The notes under the pieces: generated by a model
Databases searched by the model: none
What the model saw: only the letters and a program-made list of their open reading frames with translations
Told to the model about the DNA's origin: nothing
In this document: positions 36,739 to 49,100 of the stretch, piece after piece
Numbering within the stretch: the stretch's first letter is position 1
Layout of the letters: each line of letters opens with the position of its first letter
Made by a program: the position numbers and the translations under genes
Assembly: GCF_030052815.1 (NCBI RefSeq)
Contig: NC_079505.1
Location: 28,868,658-28,932,657, forward strand
Reading direction: 5' to 3'
Origin: Hevea brasiliensis
Taxonomy: Eukaryota; Streptophyta; Magnoliopsida; Malpighiales; Euphorbiaceae
DNA length: 64,000 bases

Positions 36739-38281
36739 TACCCATCAACAGTATGTCATCCACATATAAGACAAGGAAAGTGATAGCACTGTCACTAACC
36801 TTCTTATATACACATGGCTCATCCTCATTTTTGATAAAACCAAAGGATTTAATGGCTTCATCAAAACGGATGTTCTAACTCCACGAAGCTTGTTTCAACT
36901 CATAAATGGATCGCTTTAGCTTGCATACCTTGGAACCATCTTGGGATTCAAATCCCCTAGGTTGTTCCATGAAAATGTTTTCTTCAATGTATCCATTGAG
37001 AAAAGCTGTTTTGACATCCATCTGCCAAATCTCATAATCATAGTATGCAGCTATTGCTAATAAAATCCTAATTGATTTAAGCATGGCAACAGGCGAGAAA
37101 GTCTCCTCATAGTCGATTCCTTGCCTTTGGCAAAACCCTTTCGCTACTAGCCTTGCCTTATAGGTCTCTACCTTTCCATTAGAACCAATTTTCTTCTTGA
37201 AAACCCATTTGTTCCCTATAGGTACAATACCTTCAGGTGGGTCAACAAGATCCCAAACTTGATTCTTATACATGGAATCAATCTCGGATTTCATAGCATC
37301 AATCCATTTTAAAGAATCTATATCTGATATAGCTTCTTCATAAGAAAGTGGATCATCTCCATGATCTACTTCTTCATGAGTAGACAACTCTTGTTCTTCT
37401 TCATGAAGAAAACCATATCTCACTGGTGGGTGAGATACCCTGGTTGTTCTACGAGGAACAGCTGTAGATGTTTCATCAACTGGTATAGGTTGACTAGATG
37501 GATCTATATCCATCTGATCTGTTGGTTGGTCAGAATTCTCCAATTCTAACTCTATTTGCCTTCCTTTGCCTCCTTCTTGAACAAACTGTTGTTCAAGAAA
37601 TGTGGCATCTCTACTTATCACAACCTTTTGTGAAATAGGCAAATAAAAATAATATCCAAAACTAACTTTTGGATATCCAACAAATCGACCATTTTCTGAT
37701 CTGGTCTCTAATTTATCAGTGTTTAGCTTTTTGATATATGCTGGACAACCCCAAATCTTAACATGCTTAAGACTTGGTTTTCTTCCATGCCATATCTCAT
37801 AAGGTGTGGAAGAAACTGATTTTGATGGAATCCTATTCAGAATATACAAAGCTGATTCTAATGCAAATCCCCAAAAGAAGATTGACATATCAGTATAGTT
37901 CATCATACTACGTACCATATCTAATAGGGTACGATTTCTCCTTTCAGATACACCATTCAGTTGTGGCGTTCCTGGAGGAGTCAGCTGAGAAACAATGCCA
38001 TGCTCTCTCAAGTATTCATCAAATTCAGTACTCAAATATTCAGCTCCACGATCTGATCGAAGAGCTTTAATATTCTTTCCTGTTTGATTTTCTACTTCAG
38101 ATTTAAATTCTTTGAACTTTTCAAAAGATTCATATTTGTATTTCATCAAATACAAATACCCAAACCTTGATTTATCATCAGTAAAGGTAATAAAATAATG
38201 AAAACCCCCTCTAGCCATTTCTTTAAATGGACCACATACATCACTATGTATTAGCTCCAAAATATTTTCAGCTCTTAGCCC
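36739..38281 (-). pseudogene. Copia integrase and reverse transcriptase (main part)
   Basis: A single long frame runs 38260-36875 (461 residues), opened upstream only by a stop at 38282-38284. Integrase core: IHSDVCGPF (first Asp), ALRSDRGAEY (second Asp), PQLNGVSERRNRTLLDMVRS (Glu), then the copia GKP-type region RKPSLKHVKIWGCPAYIKK. After a variable linker the polymerase starts: NKWVFKKKIGSNG, YKARLVAKGF, TFSPVAMLKSIRILLAIA and QMDVKTAFLNGYIEENIFME. A TAG follows LKQASWS, where a Trp codon fits. In the same frame the catalytic YVDD lies at 36755-36766. Integrase before polymerase is the copia order. Confidence 0.93.
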
Positions 38282-38890
38282 TTATCCAACAAAGGGTGAT
38301 CTAGTCATTTTGCCCTGAAGGCAAGATTCACAAGTTGGAGTAGGCTCAGAGCCCAATGAGGATAGAATCCCCATTTTCTCCAATTTTGCAATCCTATCTT
38401 CTACAACATGACATAACGTTAAGTGCCAAATATATTTTGAACTTGAGTTGGTTTTCACCATGGCATTGCATTCTTTTAGATCACTTGCATTCAATTTGTG
38501 TTTGTCATTATTATCCAAATAATAAAGACCATCATTCATATAACCCGAACCAACATATTTATTTCCAAAATAAATATTGCAAACATCATCAGTGAACTAA
38601 AATTCATAGCCATTTCTAGTCAAACTAGATATAGAAATGATGTTCTTAAAAGCATCAGGTACATATAAAATATTATCCAAACACAAAACATGTCCAAACA
38701 TGTAAAAATATTTAGATCCTATGGCTAAAGCTTCAACAGTTGAGCCATTACCAATCCGGACTCTAATATCTTGAGAACACAAGCTGCTACTGTTTGCTAG
38801 TTCCTGCATATCATTAGAAATGTGAGAACCGCACCAAGATCTAAAACCCAAGTCGTAGATGATCTATTAGTATCATCTGAATCTAATTAA
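38282..38890 (-). pseudogene. Copia protease and GAG-pre-integrase zinc domain
   Basis: Protease: minus strand from about 38870 reads a TWVLD start, then a one-base loss inside the catalytic triplet region, then CGSHISNDMQ, IRVRIGNGST and LYVPDAFKNIISISSL. The frameshift sits in the active-site motif itself, so protease is dead. After NGYEF and a stop, the GAG-pre-integrase domain follows (38539-38282): YIWHLTLCHV gives the His pair and CESCLQGKMTRSPF the Cys pair of the zinc site. It ends in a TAA just before integrase. Confidence 0.88.
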
Positions 38891-39763
38891 CAAGATATGG
38901 ACATTCCTTCCGTAGTTTTATCCTTCTTGTCCTTCATAGAAGCAAGATACTCAGGCGCCCTTTCCAAAGGCCCATCCTTTGGCGTGGAAACACTTTCCTT
39001 TGCCTCTATCAGCTTTAGTCTTCCTTTTCTGTTTAGCTATTTTCTTGGAAGGACCAGGAATCTGAGGTTTCTTTTTCTTATTGCCCTTCTTCTTGTTGGA
39101 CTTTCCAGCAGAAGAAGATGCAACCAAAGCTACCTCTTTCCTTTTATTGCCTGGGATATTCTTTTGGGCAATAACTAGCATGTTGAGTAAACCAGCTAAG
39201 GTGCATTCCTGTTTAGTCATATGAAAATTTGTCACAAAATTCCCAAAAGACTCAGGAAGGGACTGAAGGATCAAATCTGTCTGTAGTTGGAAATCCATGT
39301 TGAAGTCAAGATGTTCCAACTGCTCAATCAGCCGAATCATCTTGTGGACATGATCCCCAACATTCTGTCTCTCAGACATCGTCATACGGAATAGCTGTCT
39401 AGATATCTCATACCTAGCATTCCTGCTGTGCTCACCATACAACTCTTGTAGGTGAAGGACGATCTCACTCGCACTCTGCATGTTCTCATGTTACTTCTGT
39501 AACTCATTACTCATAGAAGCAAGCATGTAACACTTAGCTCTCATATCATGCTCCTTCCATTTGTCCAAAGTATCATGTTCCTCTTGTGTGGCCTCTGGAG
39601 GTAAGGGACCAGGAACATTTGAATCTAGAACATATCCTATATGTTCAAGATTCAGGACAAGCTTCAAATTTCTTAGCCAATCAGACAGATTTGGTCCTGT
39701 CAACTTATTGTGATCAAGTATGCTTGCAAGGATATTGGATGGTGGTGGTTATTTTGTGCTCAT
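38891..39763 (-). pseudogene. Copia gag
   Basis: Nucleocapsid gene starting at an ATG at 39763, with a TAA at codon 5, then open 39703-39491 (LSDWLRNLKLVLNLEHIGYVL) and, after another in-frame TAA that fits a Gln codon, 39481-38951. The UBN2-type gag core shows MTMSERQNVGDHVHKMI and NMDFQLQTDLILQSLP. A basic tail follows (KKKGNKKKKPQ). The zinc knuckle is degenerate: it reads CFHAKGWAFGKGA, keeping only the first Cys of the C-x2-C-x4-H-x4-C pattern, and then shifts frame. The stretch EYLASMKDKKD typical after the knuckle is found in the next phase. Confidence 0.88.
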
Positions 39764-41540
39764 TTTTATCAGAAAATTAACTGCAGAAAATAACCAGATT
39801 AATTAGTAAATGTATCATGTAATTAACCAAAATGATTATGGTCTTTTAATCAAATTGGTCCTCCCACTAACTTAGCAAATCCTACACTTCCAAAGTAGGA
39901 AACGGAAATCCTAGTTGGATGGATTTCTAGTGGGTGATTGAATTCTTATAATTCTATTGATCATCCTCAGGTACATCCATTATTGGAATTACAATAAACT
40001 ATAAGTGAGCAACTCCTTGCCCATCACATCTCATGTGAGGTTCAATCCTTTACCTAGCCCCTAATGCTCAAAATCTCAGGTACATCCATTATTGACTTAT
40101 CTTGCATTAGTTAAGTTGATCCCATTGAGCCAGTAATTATGCAAATAATTTTAATGTCCTCAGGTACATCCAATATTGGCCACTAAACCATTTATATATT
40201 TACAACATCTCATGCTTAACAATTATTCTTAAGAAAATCTCTTAAATTAATTGCATCTTATGCAACTATTTAAAATTTCTTAAAATAATTGCCCCAATGG
40301 AGGGCCTATGTTATAATTACTTTAATTATAGCATTTCCAACTTAATCATTTGTTTGGAAGATTTTATGGTCATTCTAATTACTATTAAGGTCTCACTTTT
40401 CACATTATACAATTAGCATGCATATATCATATAATAGCATACATTCCCATACATCTCATGCATTCATGGATAAGCAATAAATATGGTATGATCATGGACT
40501 TTCTAAGGGATTCAATTCTGAGCCACCAAGATTTGAATCAGGGCATTCCTAGGTGCATTTCATTCATTCATTCATTTTACAAGAGTTGTTGAAGGAGTAC
40601 ATAATCAACACTTGATCTTGAATTCCTCCCACTGGTCCCACCAATGCTCTTGACCTCCTTGAACTTCTTGCACTCCAATATTACATGGTAATCCTTGGCA
40701 TACCAAGGTGAATTTACAAGAACTTAAATAAATGAAATTACAACCCAAAAATTATTACAAGCTTAATAATACATGCCCAAAATAAATTAAAATAAATTAA
40801 TTAATTTACAATCCTAAAGAAACATAAAAGAAATAAATCCAATCACATTGGTCTTTTATAGTCCATGATCATCCATCATGCATATCACTATTTAACAATT
40901 AAATAAAACATACATACTTAAATTAAATTGAATATCTCATATTCAACTTAAAAATCCAGATTTGAATATGATTCAAATAAATTTAAAAATTCAGATTTGA
41001 ATCTCATTCAAACAAATTTAAAAATTCAGATTTGAATCACATTCAAACAACTTTAAAAATTCAGATTTGAATCACATTCAAACATTTTTTAAAAAATCAG
41101 ATTTGAATCACATTCAAATATTTTTTAAAAAATCAGATCTGAATTTTATTCAATCAATTTTAAAAAATCAGATTTAAATATGATTTAAACAACTTTAAAA
41201 ATTCATATTTGAATCACATTCAAACAACTTTTAAAATTCAGATTTGAATCACATTCAAACAATTTTTAAAATTCTGATTTGAATCATAATTTAATTGTGT
41301 GATTAAAATTACTAATTAAACACTTTAATTAGTCAAAGAATAGGCCTTAGATCATACAACAATTGCAGAATTAAAAGCCAAACCTTGAACCACCCATGGT
41401 AGCCAAACCATGCGCACCATTGATGGTGTTTTTTTAAAGTATGCCGCCACCTTGCTTTGCAACCAGCAATGATCTTTTGATCTCATGATCAAACACACAA
41501 TTAAATCATATAATCAACAATCTAAATGGCAAATATAGTG
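39764..41540 (-). other. Long 5' leader of the copia element with internal repeats
   Basis: About 1.8 kb between primer site and gag, without a convincing open frame. A 19-bp motif CTCAGGTACATCCATTATT recurs three times (about 39966, 40075 and, with one change, 40159). A larger palindromic array lies at 40928-41290. A short CATT run is at about 40560-40577. Confidence 0.75.
40928..41290 (-). repeat. Tandem array of about 11 palindromic 35-bp units in the copia leader
   Basis: Units of 35-36 bp, most containing TTTGAAT-3 nt-ATTCAAA, at about 40928, 40961, 40996, 41031, 41066, 41102, 41138, 41173, 41208, 41243 and 41278. The unit at 41173 reads TTTAAAT-3 nt-ATTTAAA, a paired change that keeps the palindrome. 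The units at 41138 and 41278 are weaker. Spacers are A/T runs. Confidence 0.9.
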
Positions 41541-41552
41541 GCTCTGATACTA
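41541..41552 (-). other. Primer binding site, copia element
   Basis: The minus strand reads TAGTATCAGAGC, 11 of 12 bases matching the initiator tRNA-Met complement, 2 nt from the 5' LTR. Confidence 0.9.
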
Positions 41553-41554
41553 AT

Positions 41555-43662
41555 TGAAGGAACAGAAGCGTAAAAAACACAAGTTTATACCATTGAATTC
41601 AAAATTTTCACCTAGGGTCACATGCATCATGCAAGATTTATTTTTATCTATTTGATTTCAATGATAAACAACATATTAAAACTCTTTTAATATATTTTTG
41701 GATCTGTATTTGCCATTTAAGATTTTAAAATTAATCAGATTAATTTTAGAACCCTAGATTAAATCAAGAACAATTACACTAACCTCTTGATGCACTGCAG
41801 TGTGTCTGCGCCTTTGAGATTCGCCTTCAAGACACCAGATGTTGTCCCTCTAGCTTGTCCACACCAAGAACACCTATGGCAGCCCTTGAACAGCTTCTAA
41901 AGCTTTTTCTATTAATCAGAAATTCAAGTTCTGCCTTTTAAGAGATTAGAGATGTAAACAGGACACTAGAAACAATTTCTAGTGTTCTTAATTCAAGAGA
42001 TTGATGGCTAATCTCTTTGAATTGATGAGAGATGAAGAAGAATAGATGAAAAGCCTCAAAGTGGCATGACAAAGGAGAGGAGTGGCTGCTGGTTATATTT
42101 TATTTTCTCATAACAACACTTAAATAGCTAGGTTAACACATTAAACCCTTGCCACATGTCACCCTTTTATTAGCTCTAGGTTTAAGTGACCCAATAACAT
42201 TGTGCCAAGTGTCAAACCTATATGTAATCTTGATTTTAATCATCTTACATGATTAAAAACATTTGGCAAGATTATGTGTTATGCCATGTGTCACCATCTC
42301 ATGGTGCCACATGTCACACTGCAAAATGACCAAAATGCCCCTGTGTCTTAATTTTGAGTTCTCAACCCAAAATAATTATTTTTCTTCTTCTAATTAATTT
42401 ATATAAAATATAAATTAATTAATTAATCTCTATTAATTAATTTCTCATTAATTAAATTCATATTTAAACACTTTAAATATAAATTTAACTTATATTATAC
42501 ATCCAATAATCTAGATTTAGTTTCAAGTCATGCTAGAGACTTTGCAAACTAATTGCGAAATAAACCTATTTAATTAATCAATTAAACTCTTTAATTAATT
42601 AATTAATTAAATCATATTTAAATAGATGATAACTTGTGTATGTGTGTGACTTACTAGGCTCATCACTAATTGGCAATGAGACATGATATCAACTCTTAAT
42701 ATCATCAGAACTCTTTCTTACCATAAATGATTTCTCTAAATCATTTTATGAACCTCATAGACCATGGTTAACACCTAGCATAGCATGCCATGGCCACCCA
42801 ATTAGTAATAAGGTTTACCTTAAATGAACCTATAATCATATGTTACCATGCACTAGAATCTCTCTATTACAAAATCCCAACTCAAGCCGAGTCATGGTTT
42901 ATGTCAAACTCCATTTGCTATGAATATTATGTTTTCTTTTAATTCCAGTTCTTGATTAAAAGATTTTCTCATCGTAAACTCTTTCGAATAAATCTATCTG
43001 TCTTGGCCAGGAACTTGAAACATCAAGAACAATTAAATGAACATAGGATTTTATCTCTATTTACTTAGAGGAACAGATTCCATCTTGATCAACACCTACC
43101 TCCATATATAACTAGTAGGAGCCAACACATGCCCATATACCCATACACAGTACAAGTATGAAAGCAGTATCAAACTCAAACTACCTATATACAAGATAAC
43201 TATGCCATCTCAGGTCTAAAGATTAAATGCACTGATATGATTTACGACAAAATATTGACAAGAGTAAACTCCATGTGCTTGTCATGAGTGTCACTAGTTC
43301 GGCCTACTTATCATTTATAAGTGCCTATCATGTTTGTTATATGGCATGAGACTCACCATTCCATCTTATTTATATCTCATATAAATAACTTGGGAACAAA
43401 CATGAATTCAATCTTTCTGGATAAGTCATGTCCTTATTATGAAGTATCCTCGATTGTGAACCTATTTATGATACTTCGTGCTATAAATATTGTCACTCAT
43501 ATTCTTAACAACTTAAGAATAATATTTCTAACAAAATATCAATGGACCTTTTCTATTACACATAAATATATTATGTAAACGAAAAAGTGGAAATGCCTTT
43601 TATTAATAAAAATATGTACAAGATACATACTAAATGATATGCTCTAGGGCATACTACTAACA
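41555..43662 (-). repeat. 5' LTR of the copia element (right end)
   Basis: Direct repeat of 29964-32071. It has the same length with few differences by eye, so insertion into B is recent relative to the decay of B. There is no gene. Confidence 0.95.
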
Positions 43663-44441
43663 AATAAACCTTATCAAATTTTAAGTGAATAATACTACAA
43701 ATAATACCTGAAATTAAGTCTACCCAAAAATGAAATCATACATTCTGCATAATTATTTTATTCTATTTTATTTTATTTTATATTGTCACCACTAAGCAGA
43801 ATTGCTTAGCTCGTTGCTTTGCCATGCGTAGGTACTGGAGACCTAGCTGGGGAGCCCAGTAGACATCAGACGGGGTGAGTCTTCAGAGCTGCATCCGGGG
43901 TCTAGAGTCACCTCACATCTGCACTGCATATGGTAGAACATTAGGACTATTGGTGGCCCTTTCATATTTTGCATTTTGTATTAGTTTGGATTGTAACTAT
44001 AAACTCCTGTAATTATGTATTAATGTAAATATATGAAATTTAATATTATTGAGATTTTTGCATAATGTATGTTGATAAATGAAATGTTGAGAATTAATTG
44101 TGAATATGCTTCAAGTGATGAAGTGAACAGAAAAGTTTTGAAAATAGTATTGTGATTTGAGATTGAGATTTTGAGATTGACTTGAATGTGTATAATGGAG
44201 TTTGGATTTGGAAATTATTTTGGAAGTGTTTTTATACAGGTTCAGAAGAACTGTTTTTTCAATTTACAATCGGCACTCTGCTGGATTTTCTATAAAATTT
44301 GCGGATAAATTTAAATTTATCAAAATTGAAAATAAATGAATTATAAAGGGATAAATTGTAATAAAAACATAAATTGGTGCTCCGGCACACTGAGTGGCAT
44401 AACTTGCTCGGCTACACTGTAGACGGGTAAGGGGTGTCACA
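43663..44441 (+). repeat. 3' LTR of element B, second part
   Basis: Begins with the duplicated AATAA and continues as 21979-22752. Hairpin at 43792-43809. It ends GGGTGTCACA at 44441. Confidence 0.93.
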
Positions 44442-46011
44442 CCAGAACACTCTTTTAGCCATATCTCCCACTAGGAAACATTAATTAGGATAAGGCATAC
44501 TGATCTGGAACCCTAAGAAACAGGGCACCAACTTTGTTTTAGACTTGGTCCTCAAATGATGAACATAAGAACCCTAAAATGGGAGTCAAATTTTCTGACC
44601 TGAACATAAATCCTAGTAGAACAAGGTACATGAATCCAGGCCAATGATTTGGCCATAATTAATTCTACAAAACTTGAAAAATTTCTGAGTGACTATAAAA
44701 CATAGGGTAACAACTTCTATGAAGAATCTTAGGCCTAAAATTGACTATAACATGACCAATTAATTAGACAAAGAAAGACTCTAGAAACTACCAAATTCTG
44801 GACCTTGAGAAAGGTTCATAAAATAACTTAGCATATGATATGAAATAAAATAGAATACTTTATTAAGCATAAAAATGACATGAATTAATGAAACCATAGG
44901 TATGAAATAATATTATTTTGGCCAAAGTACACCTAGACTCATTTACATAGATTGGATCGATTGGTATACCAATTAGGGACTACATATTGCAGTACTGCCC
45001 ACAAGTATAATCATTGATAGATAACATATGTCTAAGATGATTGTTCTACTGGCTTTTTGCTTGCCCGATGGCCATATTGCCAATTTTTATTATTACTGGC
45101 TTATGCCTACCCGCTGGCCTTGTGCCTGATATGACCGTTGTATACTGGGTAAACATAGGAATGTCTAACTAGTATACTCTCATGTATCCAGTCTTTATAG
45201 TCTGTCATAGGTTACTTGGGCATAGATAAAAGCAATAAGCCTTAAATATAAATAAGTATATGAGAAAATCATTAATATGAATTTTATAAGACTGAATATA
45301 AGGTATAAGCACATAAAAGATCGCTATTAGCTTATTTACCTCCAAAGTTCTAGAAAACATATAAAAAGATTTTAAATACATGAACATTGATATTTATTTA
45401 TAAGGTCATACGTGAAATAATTATTTTAAATTGCTTAGTTATTTTTCCTTATTTATGCACCACTAAGCGTTATGCTTAGCGCGTTGGTTCTTACCACACG
45501 TAGATACTGGAGAGCAGCAGCAACAGTAGGGCCTAGACCGAACTTAGACCAGATCTGCTACAATGTGGGTTGTCACCTCATCAGTCATTTTGGTAAGGCT
45601 CATGTACATATTAGATTTTGCATTTTGGTATTGTATGTAATTAAATGATGTAAATAATTTTGGATTGTATATAAATTGTAAATTATTGTATATGTAATAT
45701 ATGAATGAAATGTATTTTATTTTCTTGAAATTGATATGAGCATGAGAAGTGATATGATGAATGAATAGATGAAATGGATATAAATTGTTTAACAGTTAAA
45801 ATGAAACCCACCATGCACTAATAGAACAGAGGGGACTTTATTTAGGTCTCCATAAAAATGAAATGGGATAAAAAAAAAATTCTACAAGTGAGATAATAAA
45901 ATTAAATGGATATTAAATTAATATTGTAAACGATAAAACAGGATAGGGTGCTCCGACACCGAATGTAGCATGCCTTACTTGGCTACACTGTAACAGGAGA
46001 GGGGTGTTATA
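44442..46011 (+). repeat. C LTR2, segment c (LTR end)
   Basis: Begins with the duplicated CCAGA and matches 420-534, 2634-4099 and 63225-64000. It ends GTGTTATA at 46011, where the other copy has TTACA. Hairpin at 45463-45479. A primer site follows, so this same LTR is also the 5' LTR of the second unit. Confidence 0.9.
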
Positions 46012-46153
46012 TTTATTGGTATCAGAGCAAAGGTTTAGGCATTCTTAGGCATAGTTAGACAGAAAGATATAGTGTGCATAACATGCATGAGCCCTTATTT
46101 TGTAGTCGAGGTGACACTAATGCAGATCTGTTCTTTATTTGTTTTATAGGATT
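46012..46153 (+). other. C unit 2 leader before the solo D LTR
   Basis: Matches 4100-4241. It ends in the acceptor-like TTTTATAG (46148-46149) and the target GGATT, so the D LTR landed between the leader and the gag start. Confidence 0.88.
46017..46028 (+). other. Primer binding site, C unit 2
   Basis: TGGTATCAGAGC, a perfect match, 5 nt after the LTR end. Confidence 0.92.
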
Positions 46154-49100
46154 TGTAACACCCCTATTTGCATAGCCTGGTATATTGCGCTATTCCGGTG
46201 ACTAGAGTCGGTCCGGAAAATTAAGAGGATTAGAACCACACTTAAGACAACCAGATAAGCCTTAAACCCAAATAATCAATAATTGTCAATTAGTTAAGTA
46301 TAAATAAGAAAAAAAAAACAAAACATAAGGAGTTAAATGAGCCGAGAGTCACAGCGATGGGTGACCTTCTTGGGAAGGATTACGAAGTCGATTTAAACCC
46401 AAATTTCAAACCGTAAAATCTAATGCCGCGGTCCTTAGGACTATTACGAACACAGTGGAAAAGAGAAAATCACGAAAAAGAGTTGTTAAGCCAGTCAAAT
46501 AATTAGGTCAGGGAGCGAGAAGAAATATTGAATTATTTGCAAACCGGGTTGAACCGGTGAGGGGCAATTTGGTCAATTGACCCCGAGAGCTGACTCCTGA
46601 CCTAACTGTTAAATAAAATCATAGAAAAGAAAATTTCGAAATCAAAAATTAAATTAAAGAACTAATGAAAAAATAAATTTAAAAAAAAAAGAGGAAAAAG
46701 GAAAAGTAAAAAGTGATGATATCATGCATGACCTCATGCATGATGCAATGAATATATAATTAATAAATTTAATTAATTTGATTTTATGGTCTTCCATAAG
46801 ATTGAAAACAAAAAGGAAAAGGAAAAGAAAAAGAAAAAAAAAAGAGACTTATGTTCTTCCTTTGCCGCCCCATATCCCTCTCTCAACTCTCCCTCACCAA
46901 ATCACCATTAAAGCTCATCTTTGAGCTTGAGAAACTAAAAACCTCACCATAGAAAAATTACTTACCATAGTTAAAACTTGTTTTAGCAACTAGAAGAGGA
47001 GATTGAGCAAGAAAGAAAGAAGAAATTGGGTTATTGAACTTCAAAGTTGAGGTAAGCTACTTACTTTGGAATTTTGAGTTTAATACATGTGTTTTTAGTT
47101 GAATAAACTTGGAAATAAACTTAAAATGAAATGAAAACAAGTGTTACGGGACAAAGTTGAATTTCAGCCAGCTAGGGTTGATGGGTGTATATATGTGTTT
47201 TGATTGAATTAGTAGAGTAGGTAAGTTTGAATGAGTTAAGCAAGCATGTGTGTAGGTGTTTAATTAGCTAAATCCAACAAATGGCATGAACTAGGGTTTT
47301 GGCATTTAGGGTTTTGGAGACAAAAATGTGAGAATGTGTTAAAGGGTGTGTTGGACTTGGTTTGAGGTGAGAAATGGTCATTTGAGACCAATTGGAGTAT
47401 GTTAGAAGTGTTGGAACCAAATGCAAATTCATATTGCTTAGGGTAATGCTGCAGGCAGCAGGACCAAGGTCCCTTTGAGGGACCAAAACTGAAAATTTAC
47501 AAGTCCAATTGGTGTGAGGCCAATTGGGAATGAAAATAGACACAAAATGGAACATTTTTAATTTAGGAAGCATGCCCAAAAAGTGACCAATACCTATTGA
47601 ACAAATTGACCAAATCCGAAATTGGCAATCTGACCTGTACAAAAATGACCAAATGAACTCTGTTCATTTGGCCATAACTTGGACTAGGCAGGTCTAAATG
47701 ACCTAAAATTTTACCAGTGGACAACCGAGATATAGACCTAAAACTTTCATGAAGAACACAAACCCAAATTATACCCTTAACCAAGTCATTTGGCCACCCA
47801 AATTTGGTGACCTAAAACTGCCAAAACTAGTTTGGTGCCCAGAAATCTGGGTTAAATCCAATCCAGCAGCCATGATTCAAATGGCTATAACTTGAGCTAA
47901 AAAACTCCAAATGGAGTGATTCAAAAATGAGAATAAATTTAAGACAATAGGAAACATTTTCTATGAAGAAAATTTTGCTAAATTCTAACAGTAAAATGAC
48001 CCATGGAACAGTGCAACTTAAGACACCAAAACTGAAAATCTGCAAATTTTTCTAAAAGAATTAGAATTTGAGTAAACAACTAAAACCAACAAATTTAGTA
48101 ACCACAATGTGGTATGTGGGTGAAGTTGGAATTCCCATACCTATTAAGCCTTAGAAAGTCAACAAATTGACTTGAATAGTATCGTGAATAGTAACCCTGA
48201 AATACAAAATTTAAAGAACGTCAAGTTTAACACATTAGAGCTAGGTAAAAGTGAATTTAAATTTATTTTTGGATTTATGCTAAGTTATGATACTAAAACA
48301 CTGTAAAACTATGTGTTTCAGTGAAAAATAACACCGGGAAAGAACCCAAGGAATCGAGTCAAGGCCAAGAGGCGACTAGCTTAAGGTTTGTGCACAACAT
48401 AGAATTTTTGTAAATTTTCTTCTGCACATCGTTTTGAATGAATTGAAATATTGAATTGTGATATCATTGTCTTGACATGTCTATTATGCTTTTAATTTAA
48501 ATTTTTGAAAGTTTAACTGTACATATTTGAAATGGCATCAAATATTTAGTAAATTGTTAAGATAAGTTTTGGAAACCACAGTGTCATGACCATATATTTG
48601 AACACCTCACTAGCATGACTAGTGGAGGTAATCAGTTTCGAATTTTGATTCCTTCTCTGGCTGAAGTGTTGAGGTGTGTGCCAGTAGAAGAAGAAATTGA
48701 ATGGATATCCATATATTTGAGCTAGCTAGCCATGTTATTTGACTTCTCCTTAGCCTCTGGCTATTGAGATTATATTTGTTTCGAATGGTATGATATAACT
48801 GTGGGTTTTATGAAATTGGTTTTGACACTTCGAAATGAAATTGTTTGGATTAAAATCTCATAATTCATGTTTTATATTTAATTCTCATGTATAGTCCAAA
48901 TTTTGAATAAATGTGATTTAAATTCCACATAAAGTTTATTTTAGTATGTTGTGCACCACTGAGTCCTAGTACTCAGCGATGGCTGTTATTGCTATCGCAG
49001 ATTTAGAAACTAGAGGAGCAGCAGACTAAGCTGCTGAGGATTGAGGAGCTATCTGCTTGAAGTTATCAGGTATATTTTATACCCTGACTGAAAAAACAAA

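Larger units (their letters stand above)
29964..43662 (-). mobile_element. Full-length Ty1/copia element on the minus strand
   Basis: LTRs of 2,108 bp each at 29964-32071 and 41555-43662; element sense runs right to left (TGTTAGTAGTATGCCC...TTCCTTCA). It is flanked by the perfect duplication AATAA at 29959-29963 and 43663-43667. Between them are a primer site, a long leader, gag, protease, integrase, reverse transcriptase and RNase H in copia order, and a polypurine tract GTGGGAGAT beside the 3' LTR. The body carries a solo A-type LTR (32336-36026); without it the element is about 10 kb. Stops and frameshifts make it non-functional. The clade is not assigned. Confidence 0.96.
19699..44441 (+). 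mobile_element. Gypsy element B, complete but split by a copia element, Tekay/Del-like
   Basis: Starts TGTAACATCC and ends GGGTGTCACA, flanked by the perfect duplication CCAGA at 19694-19698 and 44442-44446. The empty site is visible in C LTR3 near 63225. Without the 13.7-kb copia insertion it is about 11 kb, with LTRs near 3.05 kb. Gene order is gag, protease, reverse transcriptase, RNase H, integrase, chromodomain. It is more damaged than A, with two short tandem duplications, a 74-bp insert in integrase, frameshifts and many stops. Confidence 0.95.

Noticed and set aside
40928..41290. CRISPR-like look of the regular palindromic repeats
   Set aside because: Spacers are not unique but A/T runs within a 35-bp tandem unit, no cas genes are present, and the setting is a plant retroelement leader.
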